Source: Prevotella sp. (GTDB lineage Bacteria; Bacteroidota; Bacteroidia; Bacteroidales; Bacteroidaceae). Taken from it: a stretch of DNA of 35,295 bases. The notes beneath the pieces are model-generated. The model made no database searches and was not told where the DNA came from. It saw only the letters and a list, made by a program, of their open reading frames with translations. Of this stretch, positions 1 to 8,259 are shown in pieces (within the stretch, counting starts at the first letter, position 1; every line of letters starts with the position of its first letter). The stretch covers positions 1 through 35,295 of the forward strand of contig JAILPA010000037.1 in NCBI GenBank assembly GCA_024690505.1, written 5' to 3'. Both the position numbers and the translations under genes were made by a program.

Positions 1-1878
1 CGTGCCCGCAAGGAGGGCATCACCCCACAGGACGTGGTAGACCGCTACCACAAGATGATCAAGGACTCCTTCCGGGAGTTCGGCATCTCCTTCGACGTCT
101 ATTCCCGCACCACCAGCGACACCCATCACCGGTTTGCCGCCGAATGGTTCCGCAAACTTTACGACGAGGGCAAGCTGACCGAGGAGACCACCACACAGCT
201 CTACGACGAAGAGGCGAAGCAGTTCCTGGCCGACCGCTACGTCACCGGCGAGTGCCCCTACTGCCACAACCAGGGAGCATACGGCGACCAGTGCGAGAAG
301 TGCGGCCGAGACCTCAGCCCCACCGAGCTCATCAACCCGAAAAGCACCATCAGCGGCTCCACGCCCGTGCTGAAGGAGACGAAGAACTGGTATCTGCCCC
401 TGAACGAGTATCAGGAGTGGCTGAAGCAGTGGATACTGGAAGAGCACAAGGAGTGGCGCCCCAACGTCTACGGACAGTGCAAGTCGTGGCTCGACATGGA
501 CCTGCAGCCACGCGCCATGACGCGCGACCTCGACTGGGGCATCCCCGTACCCGTGGAGGGAGCCGACGGCAAGGTGCTCTACGTGTGGTTCGACGCCCCA
601 ATAGGCTACGTCTCGAACACCAAGGAGCTCTGCGAGCGCGACCCCGAGCGATGGGGCAACTGGCAGCAGTGGTGGCAGGACGACGACACACGCCTCATAC
701 ACTTCATCGGCAAGGACAACATCGTGTTCCACTGCATCATCTTCCCAGTGATGATGCGGGCACACGGCAAGTACATCATGCCCGACAACGTGCCAGCAAA
801 TGAGTTCCTCAACCTGGAGGGCGACAAGATTTCCACCTCGCGCAACTGGGCCGTCTGGCTGCACGAATACCTGGAAGACATGCCTGGAAAGCAGGACGTG
901 CTGCGCTACGTGCTCACCGCCAATGCACCCGAGACGAAGGACAACAACTTCGAGTGGGACAACTTCCAGGAGCGCAACAACAACGAGCTCGTGGCCGTCT
1001 ACGGAAACTTCGTCAACCGCGCACTGCAGCTCACAAAGAAATACTGGAACGGAGTGGTGCCAGAACGCGGCGAGCTGCTCGACGTGGACAAGGCAGCCCT
1101 CGACGAGTTCAAGGACGTCAAGGCAAAGGTGGAGACACTGCTGGAGCAGTTCAAGTTCCGCGACGCACAGTTTGAGGCCATGAACCTGGCACGCATCGGC
1201 AACAAGTACATCACCGAGTGCGAGCCGTGGAAGGTGTGGAAGACAGACCCGAAGCGCTGCGAGACCATACTGAACATCTGCCTGCAGCTCACGGCCAACC
1301 TCGCCATCGCCTTTGAGCCATTCCTGCCCTTCTCATCGCAGAAGCTACGCGAGATGCTCAACATAGGACAGTTCGACTGGGACAACCTGGGCAGCACCGA
1401 CCTACTGAAGGCCGGACACCAGCTGGGCGAGCCAGCACTGCTCTTCGAGAAGATTGAGAACGAGACCATACAGAAACAGAAGGACAAGCTGGAGGCCGCA
1501 AAGAAGCAGAACGAGGCAGCAGCATGGAAGCCTGCACCCGTGAAGGATGTGGTGAGCTTCGACGACTTCGAGAAACTCGACATACGCGTGGGACTGGTGA
1601 AGGACTGCCAGGCGGTGAAGAAGTCGAAGAAGCTGCTGCAGTTCACCATCGACGACGGCACCGGCACCGACCGCACCATCTGCTCGGGCATAGCCCAGTT
1701 CTACGAGAACCCCGCAGAGCTCATCGGCCGACGCATACTCTTCGTGGCCAACTTCGCACCGCGAAAGATGATGGGCATAGAGAGCCAGGGCATGATACTC
1801 AGCGCAGTAGATAGCGACGAGAGCCTCAGCGTGGTAACCACCACGAAGGACGTACGGCCCGGCAGCATCGTCGGGTGA
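1..1878 (+). CDS. metG: Methionyl-tRNA synthetase, 3' part (5' end outside window)
   Basis: Charges tRNA-Met with methionine in the cytoplasm. The reading frame is open from base 1, so the gene enters from the left; 625 codons are visible. Bacteroidales MetRS is about 680 residues, so roughly 60 N-terminal residues with the HIGH-type ATP motif should lie upstream. Visible parts: the zinc knuckle with four Cys in two CxxC pairs (bases 253-303), the catalytic-domain segment with [10 protein letters not shown], the second class I signature as KISTS (bases 826-840, a known variant of KMSKS), the helical anticodon-binding domain, and a C-terminal EMAP/Trbp111-like tRNA-binding domain beginning near [12 protein letters not shown] (about base 1555). 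That appended domain is usual in dimeric bacterial MetRS. The stop is TGA at 1876-1878. Identification is firm; only the start is missing. Confidence 0.97.
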   Translation, partial: RARKEGITPQDVVDRYHKMIKDSFREFGISFDVYSRTTSDTHHRFAAEWFRKLYDEGKLTEETTTQLYDEEAKQFLADRYVTGECPYCHNQGAYGDQCEKCGRDLSPTELINPKSTISGSTPVLKETKNWYLPLNEYQEWLKQWILEEHKEWRPNVYGQCKSWLDMDLQPRAMTRDLDWGIPVPVEGADGKVLYVWFDAPIGYVSNTKELCERDPERWGNWQQWWQDDDTRLIHFIGKDNIVFHCIIFPVMMRAHGKYIMPDNVPANEFLNLEGDKISTSRNWAVWLHEYLEDMPGKQDVLRYVLTANAPETKDNNFEWDNFQERNNNELVAVYGNFVNRALQLTKKYWNGVVPERGELLDVDKAALDEFKDVKAKVETLLEQFKFRDAQFEAMNLARIGNKYITECEPWKVWKTDPKRCETILNICLQLTANLAIAFEPFLPFSSQKLREMLNIGQFDWDNLGSTDLLKAGHQLGEPALLFEKIENETIQKQKDKLEAAKKQNEAAAWKPAPVKDVVSFDDFEKLDIRVGLVKDCQAVKKSKKLLQFTIDDGTGTDRTICSGIAQFYENPAELIGRRILFVANFAPRKMMGIESQGMILSAVDSDESLSVVTTTKDVRPGSIVG

Positions 1879-1896
1879 CGACACTCCAGAAACTCA

Positions 1897-1972
1897 AATT
1901 CGTGAGATTCGTGAGATCCGTGTTCAACACCTTGTTATAAAACGAACACGAATCGCACGAATTTCACGAATT
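1897..1972. terminator. 29-bp imperfect inverted repeat made of 9-mers, likely bidirectional terminator
   Basis: Arms 1897-1925 and 1944-1972 are reverse complements except at three positions and are separated by an 18-nt loop. Each arm is itself three degenerate copies of a 9-mer (ATTCGTGAG, ATTCGTGAG, ATCCGTGTT on the left). It lies 18 bp after the metG stop and 69 bp after the end of the convergent peptidase gene, so it is placed to end both transcripts. No strong T-tract follows either arm, so termination is inferred from position and stem length. Confidence 0.55.
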
Positions 1973-2041
1973 GATTCATCCCTGTCGTTGCAGACCAGAT
2001 GCAATTTGAAGCCACGGCACAGAAAATTTCTGTAATTATCT

Positions 2042-2590
2042 TCAAGTCCTTTCGATGCGTCGTGACGTCGCCCGTGCCTCTCGCCAGCGGGGGAAGTAGT
2101 GGTCCATGAGGGCATGGAACCGTGCGCTGTGGCTTGGCTCCAGGAAATGGCACAGCTCGTGTACGACGACATGCTCGGCACACCATTCTGGCAACAGCAG
2201 CAGGTAGACCGAGAAGCCCACCCGTCCGCGCTTGGGATAGCATACCCCCCAGCGCGAGGTCATGGTGCTATAGTACACTGCCGGCACGTTGATGCCCATC
2301 TGCATGGCGTATCGTCGCACCATGGGCAGCAGTAGCTCGTCAAGCCGATGCTTCGCGTCGTTCCGCTGCTGTGGCGTGTCGAGTGGCAACTGGTCGTAGA
2401 AGGCGTCCCTGCTCGTCAGCCGCTCTGCCGTCCGCTGTCGTGCCTTCTCTATCCAGTTGCGGTTTTGCTCAATGAACTGTTCCACAGTTGCCCTCGGCAG
2501 TCCGATGGGGGCCGAAACATGCACATCGCCGTTCTTCACGATGCGCATACTCAGCCTGCTCGTTCGTCGGTATGTCACCTTTATTGTCAT
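2042..2590 (-). CDS. YgjP-like (WLM/DUF45) metal-dependent hydrolase
   Basis: A 182-residue cytoplasmic protein of the YgjP/WLM family of predicted zinc metallopeptidases; the physiological substrate is not established for the family. The N-terminal half has the usual beta-rich start (MTIKVTYRRTSRLSMRI) and the QFIEQNRNWIEKA helix. The C-terminal half has the family core: TSRWGVC, then VVVHELCHFLEPSHSARF, giving the HExxH-like HELCH motif with a third candidate ligand in PSHSARF. I place the start at the ATG at 2588-2590. A longer reading from 2629 would begin inside the -7 promoter box at 2627-2634 and is therefore unlikely. It faces metG across the inverted repeat and is divergent from the thioesterase gene. 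No signal peptide is seen. Confidence 0.85.
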   Translation of the reverse strand: MTIKVTYRRTSRLSMRIVKNGDVHVSAPIGLPRATVEQFIEQNRNWIEKARQRTAERLTSRDAFYDQLPLDTPQQRNDAKHRLDELLLPMVRRYAMQMGINVPAVYYSTMTSRWGVCYPKRGRVGFSVYLLLLPEWCAEHVVVHELCHFLEPSHSARFHALMDHYFPRWREARATSRRIERT

Positions 2591-2626
2591 GCTTTTCTGT
2601 TCTTGTCCAACAATGTTTGATCCTTG

Positions 2627-2657
2627 CAAAGGTAGTCATTTGCAGGGAAATGGCAAA
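2627..2657 (-). promoter_or_regulatory. Promoter of the YgjP-like gene
   Basis: On the minus strand, TTTG (plus 2654-2657), a 19-nt spacer and TACCTTTG (plus 2627-2634) match the Bacteroidota -33/-7 promoter. Transcription would start near 2621, about 30 nt before the chosen ATG at 2590. Confidence 0.7.
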
Positions 2658-2672
2658 TTATTTCCGGCATTA

Positions 2673-2704
2673 TTTCTTCCGTTTGCAAATTATTCGTACC
2701 TTTG
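2673..2704 (+). promoter_or_regulatory. Promoter of the thioesterase gene
   Basis: A perfect -7 box TACCTTTG lies at 2697-2704, with a weak TTTC 20 nt upstream (2673-2676). The box is 24 nt before the ATG at 2729 and shows that an in-frame start at 2702 is not used. It is back to back with the peptidase promoter, the two -7 boxes being 62 bp apart. Confidence 0.65.
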
Positions 2705-2728
2705 CATCCACAAAGCTTATTTCGGCTG

Positions 2729-3142
2729 ATGACACTGAAGGAATTTTTCAAGGGCGACCGCTTCGCTGAGCTGGCAGGATGCGAGCTGATAGAGATAGGC
2801 AAGGGCTATGCCCGTGCCCGCATGACCGTGGAGGAGCACCACCTGAACGGTGGCAACTTCTGTCAGGGCGGTGCGCTGTTCACCTTGGCCGACCTTGCCT
2901 TTGCTGCCGCTGTGAATAGTCATCTGGTGCTCACCGTCAGCACCAGTTCCAACATCACCTACTTCCACTCCGTGCCCCTTGGTGCCACGGTCTATGCCGA
3001 GGCCCGCGAGTTGGTGGATCATCACCTTATGCCCTATGCCGAGGTGCGCCTCACCGACGACCGTGACCGTCTTGTCGCCGTCTTCACCAGTGGTGGCTAT
3101 CGCAAGCCGGGCATGACGATTGATGGAGTGGAAGTACCTTAA
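2729..3142 (+). CDS. PaaI-type hotdog-fold thioesterase
   Basis: A 137-residue protein of the PaaI/YdiI-like acyl-CoA thioesterase family, expected to hydrolyse acyl- or aryl-CoA thioesters as a cytosolic homo-oligomer. The diagnostic stretch is HLNGGNFCQGGALFTLADLAFA, with Asn40 and Gly41 before the long hotdog helix and Asp55 at the position of the family's catalytic Asp. The usual HGG of PaaI reads QGG here. Length is normal. The start is the ATG at 2729, 24 nt after a perfect -7 box. The next gene starts 31 nt downstream on the same strand, so co-transcription is possible. Substrate is unknown; a link to the IorAB aryl-acetyl-CoA genes 5 kb away is only speculative. Confidence 0.85.
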   Translation: MTLKEFFKGDRFAELAGCELIEIGKGYARARMTVEEHHLNGGNFCQGGALFTLADLAFAAAVNSHLVLTVSTSSNITYFHSVPLGATVYAEARELVDHHLMPYAEVRLTDDRDRLVAVFTSGGYRKPGMTIDGVEVP

Positions 3143-3173
3143 TCCGATACACGCATTAGCTATTTTTACCACT

Positions 3174-4079
3174 ATGAGACGATACCTCGTTTTAGCCTTG
3201 ATGGCATGTATCTCGCTGGCAGTTACGGCTCAGGGGCGCTTCCCCCAAGTTGTAAGTCCTGCCGCTGACGACCAGTTGTTCACCCTGCAGAGTGGCGACG
3301 TGACGATGAGTATTAACACGTCTAAAGGCGGCAAGATTCTGTCGCTGAAATATGGCGAGCAGGAGGTGCTGTCGCAGTCGCGTTGGCCCGAGTCTTTCGG
3401 CAGCACGTTCTGGACCAGTCCACAGAAGGAGTGGAACTGGCCGCCCGTGGCCGAGTTCGACAAGCAGCCCTACACCGTGGGGCAGCAGTCGGCCGAGCAC
3501 CTCACCATCACCAGTGCTGTGAACCAGCGTCTGGGGCTCAGCGTGGGCAAGGACTTTGCGGTCGAAAGTGGCGGGATCATCGTTGTCACCTATTCCATCA
3601 AGAACGAGGGTGATGAGGCTCGGAGAGTGGCACCGTGGGAAGTGACGCGCGTTGCAAACACCGGCGGGCTCATCTTCTTCGATGCCCCTGCCGACAGCAT
3701 CTGGCCAGCAGGACTCATGGACTTTCAGCCCGCCTGCAGTGCCGTGTGGTATACCGCCGACGAGGCCCAGCAGAACCGCAAGGTGAATGCCGACGGGCGT
3801 GGGTGGCTGGCCTACTATGCCGATGGTCTGCTCCTGGTGAAGACGTTCCAGGACTTGCAGCCCACCGAGCCTGCTCCTGGCGAGGCCGAGGTGCAGGTCT
3901 ATGTGAACCGTGGCCGTACCTACATCGAGCTGGAGAGTCAGGGGGGCTATACGCTCCTGCAGCCTGGTGAACGGCTCACCTGGGCCGTGCAGTGGCATCT
4001 GCTTCCCGCTGCCGCTGCCTCTAAGGAACAGCTCATGCAGAAAGTCAACAGTATTATTCAACAAACCCCTAAAAAATGA
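3174..4079 (+). CDS. Secreted DUF4380-like protein (galactose-mutarotase-like fold predicted)
   Basis: A 301-residue exported protein. Starting at the ATG at 3174 gives a clear signal peptide (MRRYLVLALMACISLAVTAQ, cleavage probably after TAQ); starting earlier at 3120 would bury it behind 18 extra residues and overlap the thioesterase gene. The mature part begins with short beta-strands (SGDVTMSINTSKGGKILSLKYGEQEVLS) and continues through VTYSIKNEGDEARRVAPWEVTRV and YTLLQPGERLTWAVQWHLLP, the layout of DUF4380/aldose-epimerase-like beta-sandwich proteins. No lipobox is present, so it is probably periplasmic. I assign the family from pattern only; catalytic residues cannot be named. Its stop TGA overlaps an ATG (ATGA at 4076-4079), pointing to translational coupling with the small frame that follows. 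Confidence 0.65.
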   Translation: MRRYLVLALMACISLAVTAQGRFPQVVSPAADDQLFTLQSGDVTMSINTSKGGKILSLKYGEQEVLSQSRWPESFGSTFWTSPQKEWNWPPVAEFDKQPYTVGQQSAEHLTITSAVNQRLGLSVGKDFAVESGGIIVVTYSIKNEGDEARRVAPWEVTRVANTGGLIFFDAPADSIWPAGLMDFQPACSAVWYTADEAQQNRKVNADGRGWLAYYADGLLLVKTFQDLQPTEPAPGEAEVQVYVNRGRTYIELESQGGYTLLQPGERLTWAVQWHLLPAAAASKEQLMQKVNSIIQQTPKK

Positions 4080-4126
4080 TATCAAAGCGTTTCCTTTAGC
4101 TGCTGCTGAATGCTGAAGGCCGCCAG

Positions 4127-4348
4127 ATGATTGTTGCCAAGATTGACAACCTCGTGCCCAATCCCGACCCATCGCAGCGCGACAAGCCTACCATAGAGGA
4201 TGGCACCTATTTCATCTACTATGGCGAGGGAGCGCAGGCCATGGCCGAGGCCATCTTCGGAGCATCGTTGCGCCCCGGCGTCTGCTATACCCGTGAGAAT
4301 CTGTCGCGCAAGCAGATTGTGCCCCGCATCACCGAGGTACTGAAGTAA
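4127..4348 (+). CDS. Small hypothetical protein, possibly the remnant of a gene cut by an amber codon
   Basis: Not recognised. From the ATG at 4127 it encodes 73 residues, soluble, with no membrane segment or signal, and the compact pattern KIDNLVPNPDPSQRD followed by GTYFIYYGEGAQAMAEAIFG. The frame is open upstream to 4100, and a TAG at 4097-4099 separates it from an in-frame ATG at 4076 that overlaps the preceding stop as ATGA. The arrangement fits a translationally coupled 90-residue gene whose eighth codon became TAG (from CAG or TTG), with possible re-initiation at 4127. A sequencing error would give the same picture. It lies 17 bp from the convergent AGCS gene. Confidence 0.5.
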   Translation: MIVAKIDNLVPNPDPSQRDKPTIEDGTYFIYYGEGAQAMAEAIFGASLRPGVCYTRENLSRKQIVPRITEVLK

Positions 4349-4365
4349 GGATAGGGAAGCAGTAC

Positions 4366-5835
4366 TTACTCCCAGCATTCCAGCTCGTGTTCCAGCTCAG
4401 GCAGTTGACTGCGGTGAAACACGGGCTCTTTTATGCCCTGCCGCTTCTGCTGGCGGTAGTCGTCGAGCAGGCGGAAGGCATAGCGTCCCAGCAGCAGGAT
4501 GGCGGCGAGGTTGCAGGCCGTGAGGAATGCCATGAAGAAGTCAACGATGTTCCATACGAGGTCGAAGCTGGCCATGGCGCCGAACATCACCATGACGCCT
4601 GCCGAGAAGACGCGGTAGACGGTCATTATCAGCTGGCTGCTCTGTGCCGAGAATCGTGGACTGTTGGTGATGAAACGGATGTTGGCTTCGCCGTAATAGT
4701 AGTTGCCGATGATGCTGGAGAAGGCGAAGAGGAAGATGGCCACGGCCACGAAGACGGGGCCGGCACTGCCCACCTCTGACTGCAGGGCCGACTGCGTGAG
4801 GGCGATGCCTTCGAGCGCGGGCTCGCGGTAGAGACCGCTGATGAGGATGATGAATGCTGTGCACGAACAGACGAGCAGCGTGTCGGTGAAGACGCCGAGG
4901 GCCTGGATGAGCCCCTGCTTCACAGGATGCGATACGGAGGCTGTGGCTGCCACGTTGGGGGCGCTGCCCTCACCGGCCTCATTGCTGAAGAGGCCTCGCT
5001 TCACGCCAATCATAATGGTGGCTCCTATGCCGCCGCCCGCTATCTGGTGGATGCCGAAGGCGTCGGCCACGATGACCTTCAACACCTGCGGTATGTGTTC
5101 GATGTTCATGGCTATAATGACCACGGCCAGCACCATATAGCCCACGGCCATCACCGGTACGAGGATGCTGCTGACGTGGGCAATGCGCTGAATGCCGCCA
5201 AAGACGATGAACAGGGCCGAGGCAGCCAGCGCCATGCCCATCCACAGGGGCTGGATGCCGAAGGCTTGGTTCATGGCGTCGCAGATGGTGTTGGCCTGGA
5301 TGGAGTTGTTCGACAGGCCAAACTGGCATGTGATGAGCACGGCAAACGTCACTGCCATCCACCGCAGGTGCAGGCCGCGCTGGATGTAGTAGGCCGGACC
5401 GCCGATGAACGAATCCTTGTGCTTCTGCTTGAACAGCTGGGCCAGTGTTGACTCCACGAAGGCGGTGGCCGAACCGATGAGTGCGATAACCCACATCCAA
5501 AACACGGCGCCGGGGCCGCCGATGGCAATGGCCGATGCCACGCCGGCCAGATTGCCCGTGCCCACGCGGGTGGCCACGGAGACGGCGAAGGCCTGGAACG
5601 AGGAGATGTGTTTCCGCTTGCCATCGGCTGTGTCCTTCGAGCGTACCTCCTTCACCTGCGACTCTACCGTGTCTACAGCCGAGTCGGTGAGCAGACGCAG
5701 CATTTCGCCCACCATGCGAAACTGCACAAAGTGGGTGCGCCACGTAAACCACAGGCCGCACCCCACCAGCACGAATACCAGCAGGTAGCCCCATACGGCA
5801 TCGTTGACATAGGTTATCAGTTCGTTCAAATCCAT
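4366..5835 (-). CDS. AGCS-family alanine/glycine:cation symporter
   Basis: An inner-membrane sodium- or proton-coupled importer of small neutral amino acids such as alanine or glycine, 489 residues with about ten hydrophobic segments. Family signatures include RVGTGNLAGVASAIAIGGPGAVFWMW, FIGGPAYYIQRGL and GVKRGLFSNEAGEGSAP. Length is normal for AGCS proteins. I choose the ATG at 5833-5835 (MDLNELITYVND); a start 21 nt upstream would add a non-conserved MRTGIRQ. A -7 box at 5867-5874 gives a leader of about 25-30 nt. The C-terminus is a short charged cytoplasmic tail ending ELECWE. The gene stands alone: it converges with the small frame on its left and is followed upstream by repeat copy A. 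Exact substrate cannot be read from sequence. Confidence 0.92.
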   Translation of the reverse strand: MDLNELITYVNDAVWGYLLVFVLVGCGLWFTWRTHFVQFRMVGEMLRLLTDSAVDTVESQVKEVRSKDTADGKRKHISSFQAFAVSVATRVGTGNLAGVASAIAIGGPGAVFWMWVIALIGSATAFVESTLAQLFKQKHKDSFIGGPAYYIQRGLHLRWMAVTFAVLITCQFGLSNNSIQANTICDAMNQAFGIQPLWMGMALAASALFIVFGGIQRIAHVSSILVPVMAVGYMVLAVVIIAMNIEHIPQVLKVIVADAFGIHQIAGGGIGATIMIGVKRGLFSNEAGEGSAPNVAATASVSHPVKQGLIQALGVFTDTLLVCSCTAFIILISGLYREPALEGIALTQSALQSEVGSAGPVFVAVAIFLFAFSSIIGNYYYGEANIRFITNSPRFSAQSSQLIMTVYRVFSAGVMVMFGAMASFDLVWNIVDFFMAFLTACNLAAILLLGRYAFRLLDDYRQQKRQGIKEPVFHRSQLPELEHELECWE

Positions 5836-5866
5836 TTGCCTTATACCCGTTCTCAATATTTTTCTG

Positions 5867-5898
5867 CAAACTTACACATTTTTTTCTAAAGGAGGAAA
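5867..5898 (-). promoter_or_regulatory. Promoter of the AGCS symporter
   Basis: On the minus strand, TAAGTTTG (plus 5867-5874) fits TAnnTTTG, with TTTC (plus 5895-5898) 20 nt upstream. It lies about 32 nt before the ATG at 5835. Confidence 0.55.
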
Positions 5899-5952
5899 TA
5901 TCATCGTGCTTTTTTGCAACAGTTGCTGTCGGTTTAATATCGGAATTGTTTG

Positions 5953-6064
5953 ATTGGAAATGGTGAAATGTAATAAAAATCCTATTCTCAGAAATATCCG
6001 CGCAGCATCGATTTTAGAGAAGCACCGCTTTTTTTAAGATTGTTCGTGTGAAGAAAATTCACAA
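5953..6064 (+). repeat. Interspersed repeat copy A (short, hairpin part deleted)
   Basis: Part of the 347-nt non-coding stretch 5836-6182. It aligns with the copies at 16803-16996 and 34010-34195: an ATTGG box (5953-5957), GAAATGTAATAAAAAT (from 5965), the core AAGCACCGCTT (6020-6030) running into a T-tract, and the 3' box GTGAAGAAAATTCAC (to about 6061). The second half of the inverted repeat is missing, so the copy is about 112 bp instead of 186-194. It lies between two minus-strand genes in the same orientation as the other copies. Confidence 0.6.
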
Positions 6065-6126
6065 CCCTCGTCGGTCTTGCAAGGTGCTTTGTTCGGCCAA
6101 GCCCCCTTCCCGCCACAATGAACGCA

Positions 6127-6159
6127 ACGAGGGTGCGCCCGTAAAAGGCGCACCCTCGT
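6127..6159 (-). terminator. 13-bp perfect stem-loop after fba
   Basis: Plus 6127-6139 and 6147-6159 pair perfectly over 13 bp, GC-rich, around a 7-nt loop. It lies 24 nt beyond the fba stop codon on the minus strand, the position of a transcript end. No run of T follows in the minus-strand reading, so it may act as a 3'-end stabiliser instead of a classical intrinsic terminator. Confidence 0.6.
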
Positions 6160-6182
6160 AGTCTTGGTTGCTATCGTAGCGA

Positions 6183-7187
6183 TTACTCTGCCAGTTTGTT
6201 GTCCGAGCCGAGCACGTCGATAATCTTGTGCTTGTACATCTTCTCCATTTCGTCGCGAGCAGGACCGCAGAACTTGCGGGGGTCGAACTCACCGGGTTTG
6301 TCGTGCAGCACGCGGCGCACGGCAGCAGTGAAGGCCAGACGCGAGTCGGAGTCGATGTTGATCTTGCAGACGGCGCTCTTCGAGGCCTTGCGCAGCTGCT
6401 CCTCGGGGATACCGATGGCATCGGGCAGTTTGCCGCCGAGCGAGTTGATCTCGTCGACATACTCCTGGGGAACGCTCGACGAACCGTGGAGCACGATGGG
6501 GAATCCGGGCAGTTTCTCCATCACAGCATCGAGCACGTCGAATGCGAGGGGAGGAGGCACGAGCTTGCCAGTCTTCGGGTCGCGTGTGCACTGCTCGGGG
6601 GTGAACTTATAGGCACCGTGGCTGGTACCGATGGAGATGGCCAGTGAGTCGCAACCCGAACGCTGCGAGAACTCGATGACCTCCTCGGGCTTCGTATAGT
6701 GGCTCTCGGCTGCAGATACCTCGTCCTCCACGCCGGCCAGCACGCCCAGCTCAGCCTCGACGGTCACGTCAAACTGATGAGCATACTCCACCACCTTCTT
6801 CGTCAGGGCAATGTTCTCCTCGAAGGGCAGGTGGCTGGCATCAATCATCACCGACGAGAAGCCGTAGTCGATGCAGCTCTTGCAGGTCTCAAAGCTATCG
6901 CCGTGGTCAAGGTGCAGCACAATCTCGGGGTGCTTGCAGCCCAGCTCCTTGGCATACTCAACGGCGCCCTGTGCCATATAGCGCAGCAGCGTGGCGTTGG
7001 CATAGTTGCGGGCGCCCTTCGACACCTGCAGGATGACGGGGCTCTTCAGGTCGGAAGAGGCCTTGATGATGGCCTGCAGCTGCTCCATGTTGTTGAAGTT
7101 GAAGGCGGGAATGGCATAGCCGCCGTTGATGGCACGCTTGAACATCTCGCGGGTGTTCACCAGGCCAAGTGTTTTGTAATCTACCAT
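6183..7187 (-). CDS. fba: Class II fructose-bisphosphate aldolase
   Basis: Cleaves fructose 1,6-bisphosphate to glyceraldehyde 3-phosphate and dihydroxyacetone phosphate in glycolysis, and runs in reverse in gluconeogenesis; a cytosolic zinc enzyme. The 334-residue sequence has the class II landmarks: AIPAFNFNNMEQ near the N-terminus, LHLDHGDS with Asp94 and His95, EAELG near 144-148, SIGTSHGAYK with His190, IVLHGSSSVP with His234, and KINIDSDSR near the C-terminus. The metal ligands are most likely His95, His190 and His234 by family analogy. Length is usual for the class II form of Bacteroidales. A -7 box lies 50 nt upstream and a 13-bp stem-loop downstream, so it is probably monocistronic. 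It is divergent from the nitrilase operon. Confidence 0.96.
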   Translation of the reverse strand: MVDYKTLGLVNTREMFKRAINGGYAIPAFNFNNMEQLQAIIKASSDLKSPVILQVSKGARNYANATLLRYMAQGAVEYAKELGCKHPEIVLHLDHGDSFETCKSCIDYGFSSVMIDASHLPFEENIALTKKVVEYAHQFDVTVEAELGVLAGVEDEVSAAESHYTKPEEVIEFSQRSGCDSLAISIGTSHGAYKFTPEQCTRDPKTGKLVPPPLAFDVLDAVMEKLPGFPIVLHGSSSVPQEYVDEINSLGGKLPDAIGIPEEQLRKASKSAVCKINIDSDSRLAFTAAVRRVLHDKPGEFDPRKFCGPARDEMEKMYKHKIIDVLGSDNKLAE

Positions 7188-7236
7188 AATGCTTTAATTG
7201 TTAATAGTTGTGTGTTAAACGTTGATTTTATGCCCG

Positions 7237-7244
7237 CAAAGGTA
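7237..7244 (-). promoter_or_regulatory. -7 box of fba
   Basis: TACCTTTG on the minus strand (plus CAAAGGTA at 7237-7244), with no good TTTG at the expected distance upstream. The leader to the ATG at 7187 would be about 45 nt. Confidence 0.6.
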
Positions 7245-7391
7245 GCAAAAATATTTCTAACACGCGTAAAAATGTTGGCCTAATTCTGCGTTTTAACTGA
7301 TTTTTCAAATACGTGCCCCTGCTTCGCGCCTGCTGCCAGCCCTATTTGCAAGATAAAGTTGGCAATCGGCCCCCATTTTTTGTCCCTTTTT

Positions 7392-7423
7392 TTTGGCAGC
7401 CCCACATATATTTTGTATTTTTG
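7392..7423 (+). promoter_or_regulatory. Promoter of the nitrilase-iorAB operon
   Basis: TTTG (7392-7395), a 20-nt spacer and TATTTTTG (7416-7423) match the Bacteroidota promoter well. The ATG at 7445 is 22 nt after the -7 box, which rules out the longer in-frame reading that begins upstream at 7313. Confidence 0.7.
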
Positions 7424-7444
7424 CAAGCTAATAAAACGAAACCG

Positions 7445-8215
7445 ATGAAGATTGCCGCACTGCAATTCGATATACAATGGCAGCAGCCCCGCGCGAACCT
7501 GAATCGACTGACCGCATGGCTTGATGCTCATGCGGGTGCTGACCTCTATGTACTGCCCGAGATGTTCGATACGGGATTCCTGCCCTCTGAGGCATCCGAC
7601 GGTCACACCTTGGAGTGGATGCAGCAGCAGGCGGCACTGAGGGGATCTGCCTTGGCGGGGAGCATTAGCACTCGCTCTGAGGGCGATGGCGGCAACAGAC
7701 TGCTTAATCGACTCTACTTTGTGCGCCCCGATGGCAGTTTCGACTATTACGACAAGCGCCACCTATTTGGATACGGCGGTGAGGACGAGCACTACCAGGC
7801 CGGCAAACGCCGCGTGGTGACAGCCTATCGGGGGGTGCGTTTCCTGCTGCAAGTGTGCTACGACCTGCGCTTTCCCGTGTGGAGCCGCACCCGTGGCGGC
7901 GACTACGACGTCATCCTCTACGTGGCCAATTGGCCCGCCTCGCGCATAGATGCCTGGAACACGCTGCTCAAGGCTAGGGCCATAGAGAACCAGTGCTACG
8001 TGGTGGGCGTGAACCGCACTGGCAACGACCCTCAGTGCAGGTACTGCGGACAATCGGCCATCATCGGCCCTAAAGGTGATGTGCTGTCAAAGGTTGCCGA
8101 CGGCGAAGAATGTTGCATTGAGGCCGAGGTCGATATGGACGCGCTGGCTGCCTTCCGACGAAAATTTCCCGTGCTTGACGATGCCGACAGGGCTTTTGTT
8201 GAAGATGAGGAGTGA
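7445..8215 (+). CDS. Nitrilase-superfamily amidohydrolase, omega-amidase (YafV/Nit2) type
   Basis: A 256-residue cytosolic carbon-nitrogen hydrolase. The catalytic triad of the superfamily is visible: Glu39 in LPEMF, Lys104 in YYDKRHLF, and nucleophile Cys138 in LLQVCYDLRFPVWSR. The CYDLRFPVWSR and VANWPASRIDAW blocks are typical of the omega-amidase/YafV branch, which deamidates 2-oxoglutaramate or 2-oxosuccinamate, the by-products of glutamine- or asparagine-dependent transamination of 2-oxoacids. The start at 7445 follows a good promoter. It lies 44 bp before iorA on the same strand, suggesting an operon. That makes metabolic sense: arylpyruvates are both IorAB substrates and amino acceptors for glutamine transaminases, whose product omega-amidase removes. 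This link is inference. Confidence 0.88.
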   Translation: MKIAALQFDIQWQQPRANLNRLTAWLDAHAGADLYVLPEMFDTGFLPSEASDGHTLEWMQQQAALRGSALAGSISTRSEGDGGNRLLNRLYFVRPDGSFDYYDKRHLFGYGGEDEHYQAGKRRVVTAYRGVRFLLQVCYDLRFPVWSRTRGGDYDVILYVANWPASRIDAWNTLLKARAIENQCYVVGVNRTGNDPQCRYCGQSAIIGPKGDVLSKVADGEECCIEAEVDMDALAAFRRKFPVLDDADRAFVEDEE

Positions 8216-8259
8216 GGAATGAAGAATGAAAAATAAGAATGAATAACAATTATAATAAC

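Noticed and set aside
999..1691. 230-residue minus-strand frame inside metG
   Set aside because: Ser/Phe-rich shadow of conserved MetRS codons, without a start context.
3192..4172. 326-residue minus-strand frame opposite the DUF4380-like gene
   Set aside because: The plus-strand frame has a clean signal peptide and coherent strands; the minus frame has neither and has no promoter.
8239..8259. Upstream ATG of iorA at 8239
   Set aside because: It lies in the heptamer-repeat spacer and adds MNNNYNN, which is not family-like; the ATG at 8260 begins directly before the conserved LLLGDEA.
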